This document shows positions 62,621 through 64,000 of a stretch of 64,000 bases of DNA, one piece after another. Both the position numbers and the translations under genes were made by a program. Below the pieces are notes generated by a model, which saw only the letters and a program-made list of their open reading frames with translations, had not been told where the DNA came from and did not search any database. Source of the DNA: CAYRML01 sp050942825 (GTDB lineage Bacteria; Bacillota; Dehalobacteriia; UBA4068); the NCBI GenBank assembly GCA_050942825.1, contig JBMNOA010000003.1, positions 1-64,000 of the forward strand, written 5' to 3'. Position 1 is the stretch's first letter, and each line of letters opens with the position of its first letter.

Positions 62621-62884
62621 ATGAATAACCAAACTAATGGCAAGGCTATAGCTTCCCTGGTCTTAAGTATCATTGCTTTTATTTTAGTTTTTTCCGGACC
62701 TTTCGCTATTATTGGTATAATATTAAGTATTGTTGGTTTGGTTACAGGTATTAAAGCTAATAAAGTAGAGAAAAGCGGTATGGCTACTGCCGGTATCATA
62801 ATTTCTATTATATCATTAGTACTTTGTGCTATAATGTTCGTTGCTTTTATAGGTTGTGTAGCTTTAATAGGTAGTGCCCTTTAA
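62621..62884 (+). CDS. Small DUF4190 membrane protein
   Basis: 87 residues with two hydrophobic segments (about 9-45 and 53-85) around a charged KANKVEKSG loop, and an N-terminal NNQTNGKA. The pattern matches DUF4190, whose function is unknown. ATG has GAAGGGAG upstream. It is followed by a strong terminator and stands as its own unit. Confidence 0.75.
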   Translation: MNNQTNGKAIASLVLSIIAFILVFSGPFAIIGIILSIVGLVTGIKANKVEKSGMATAGIIISIISLVLCAIMFVAFIGCVALIGSAL

Positions 62885-62910
62885 GCAATATTTTCACACA
62901 TGCTATTAAA

Positions 62911-62948
62911 TATAAGCAAACGGGAGCTTGCCGTTTGCTTATATTTTT
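62911..62948 (+). terminator. Terminator of the DUF4190 gene
   Basis: A 13-bp stem around TATAAGCAAACGG/CCGTTTGCTTATA with a 7-base loop, followed by TTTTTC. It covers a potential TTG start at 62935, which is why the lgt start is placed at 62962. Confidence 0.85.
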
Positions 62949-62961
62949 CGGGGGTGTATTT

Positions 62962-63789
62962 TTGTATCCTTTTTTGCATATCGGTGATATTACTTTGCCT
63001 ATGTACGGTATAATGATCACTATAGGTATCTTTGCCGGATTATTGGTTGCTATATTGCGAGCCAAGATAAACGGCATTGCCAAAGAAGATATTTTATATG
63101 CTTTTTTGTATGGCTTGATAGGTGTTTTTGCAGGAGCCAAGCTATTATATATATTACCTCGTTTGTCTTGGATGGTCCAAAACAAATACCATTTCTTAGA
63201 GGATCTTTACTCTCTTTTGGTAGGCGGTTTTGTTTTTTATGGCGGATTGATCGGTGGCCTGTTGTTGCTGATTATTTATATTCGTTCATATAAAATTCCT
63301 ATGTGGCCTCTTTTTGATAGCATCATACCTTCCATTCCCTTGATCCATGCTATGGGCAGGGTAGGTTGTTTTTTTGCCGGTTGTTGTTATGGTATTCCTG
63401 CCGCTCCGCCCTGGGGTGTTTTATTCAATAATTCTCTTATTGCCCCCCATGGCATATATCTTTTGCCTGTTCAATTAATAGAAGCCGCTATAAATGTGGT
63501 GATTTTTATCTTTATTGTTTTTTATAGCCGCCAAAAGAGAAAAGAGGGAAATATCCTAGGGATTTATTTATTATGTTATGCAATACAAAGATTTTTCCTG
63601 GAATTCTTGCGTTTTGACTTTATGGAAAGAGGAATGTTAGGAATCCTTTCTACCTCTCAATGGATCAGCTTGATTATGATACCAATAGGGGTATTATTGA
63701 TAATATTACCATCTAAATACCTGCAATTGCCTGCTTTTATACTAAAAAATACAAAGAATAAAGACAAAGGCAACTTTATAAACCGTTGA
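62962..63789 (+). CDS. lgt: Prolipoprotein diacylglyceryl transferase-like protein
   Basis: 275 residues, about seven transmembrane segments. The start (TTG)YPFLHIGDITLPMYGIMI matches the Lgt N-terminus; CGGGGGTG lies six bases before TTG 62962. The Lgt signature is present as HAMGRVGCFFAGCCYGIP. The arginine is kept, but the usual asparagine after GRxG is a cysteine, and the region has three cysteines, as in a known Bacillota/Bacteroidota variant. PVQLIEA and the C-terminal RFFLEFLRFD segments fit. It attaches lipid to lipoprotein cysteines, or is a paralogue with a related job. Confidence 0.85.
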   Translation: MYPFLHIGDITLPMYGIMITIGIFAGLLVAILRAKINGIAKEDILYAFLYGLIGVFAGAKLLYILPRLSWMVQNKYHFLEDLYSLLVGGFVFYGGLIGGLLLLIIYIRSYKIPMWPLFDSIIPSIPLIHAMGRVGCFFAGCCYGIPAAPPWGVLFNNSLIAPHGIYLLPVQLIEAAINVVIFIFIVFYSRQKRKEGNILGIYLLCYAIQRFFLEFLRFDFMERGMLGILSTSQWISLIMIPIGVLLIILPSKYLQLPAFILKNTKNKDKGNFINR

Positions 63790-64000
63790 CAATATTTTGT
63801 GGTCTTTTACCTTCTGAGACCAAGTTCATATTATTCCAGCTATTTTGATACATTTTATAAAATACGTTATTAGTCGTGCCAGCTATATGCGGAGTAAAAA
63901 TTATTTTTGCTTTAGCAGCTTCGGTCAGATTCAATAAGGGATTATTTAAAGTAGCAGGCTCCGGAAAAAGGGTATCAATCGCTGCTCCTGCTATTTGTCC
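63776..64000 (-). CDS. D-isomer-specific 2-hydroxyacid dehydrogenase, C-terminal part
   Basis: 75 codons, open to the window edge, so the gene starts beyond 64000. The residues GAAIDTLFPEPATLNNPLL, then KIIFTPHIAGTTNNVFY and a basic C-terminus, match the end of the NAD-binding domain and the catalytic histidine (TPHIAG) of this family. The substrate (lactate, glycerate, phosphoglycerate or other) cannot be told. The 3' end overlaps lgt by 14 bases in convergent orientation. Confidence 0.85.
   Translation of the reverse strand, partial: GQIAGAAIDTLFPEPATLNNPLLNLTEAAKAKIIFTPHIAGTTNNVFYKMYQNSWNNMNLVSEGKRPQNIVNGL

Noticed and set aside
62935..62961. Longer lgt start at TTG 62935
   Set aside because: It lies inside the terminator hairpin of the previous gene and has no ribosome binding site; the family N-terminus starts at 62962.
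1..64000. CRISPR arrays, tRNA, rRNA or prophage
   Set aside because: No repeat-spacer pattern, cloverleaf, ribosomal RNA segment or phage gene was recognised on either strand.

Overview
The window looks like a chromosomal segment of a low-GC, spore-forming, flagellated member of the Bacillota, most likely an anaerobic Clostridia-type lineage. The evidence is the sporulation genes (spoIID, a SpoIIQ-type M23 peptidase, spoIIID), the Bacillus/Clostridium-type gene blocks recF-remB, ywmB-murA-spoIID and flgM-flgN-flgK-flgL-DUF6470-fliW-csrA-hag, AGGAGG-type ribosome binding sites and tungstate uptake genes. There is no sign of phage, insertion sequence, CRISPR, tRNA or rRNA. The species cannot be named from the sequence.

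Layout. Positions 1-3.3 kb: the end of recF, remB, murI, then two convergent membrane/envelope genes. 3.4-7.5 kb: ywmB-murA facing away from spoIID, with the SpoIIQ-like peptidase convergent to spoIID. 7.6-11.3 kb: DUF1638-luxS, a DUF3343 gene, a decayed-looking stretch, and a membrane-anchored 5'-nucleotidase-like protein that lacks several metal ligands. 11.5-17.8 kb: cheW, cheB, cheR, cheA, cheY and an HD-GYP c-di-GMP phosphodiesterase. 18.0-44.0 kb: an almost complete flagellar operon on the minus strand, flgB to hag. 44.6-49.1 kb: fliD, fliS, a FliT/FlgN-like gene, motA and motB on the plus strand. 49.3-57.4 kb: an SsuABC/TauABC-type ABC transporter, then tupA, tupBC, moeA and a moeA-periplasmic-binding-domain fusion. 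57.8-59.6 kb: mtnA and a class II aldolase. 59.7-63.8 kb: a class A penicillin-binding protein, spoIIID, a DUF4190 membrane protein, an lgt-like gene and the end of a 2-hydroxyacid dehydrogenase.

Regulation visible in the sequence. The best single find is a c-di-GMP-I (GEMM-I) type riboswitch with its own intrinsic terminator in the leader of the flgB operon. It sits in the same locus as an HD-GYP phosphodiesterase, so a local c-di-GMP motility loop is likely. Sigma-28 (FliA) promoter matches precede hag, flgM, fliD and motA, and FliA and FlgM are both encoded here. FliW, CsrA and a GGA-rich, structured hag leader make up the known flagellin homeostasis circuit. Tungstate uptake (TupABC) and molybdopterin insertion (two MoeA) form one metal-cofactor unit. 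MtnA plus a class II aldolase fit a 5-deoxyribose/methylthioribose phosphate salvage shunt.

Oddities. flhB has no usual start codon: its reading frame begins at ATT/ATA or after a +1 shift. flhF, flhG and fliL are missing from their usual places. The 5'-nucleotidase-like protein appears to be a pseudoenzyme. The ywmB-murA-spoIID-spoIIQ block is rearranged, with spoIIID about 55 kb away.
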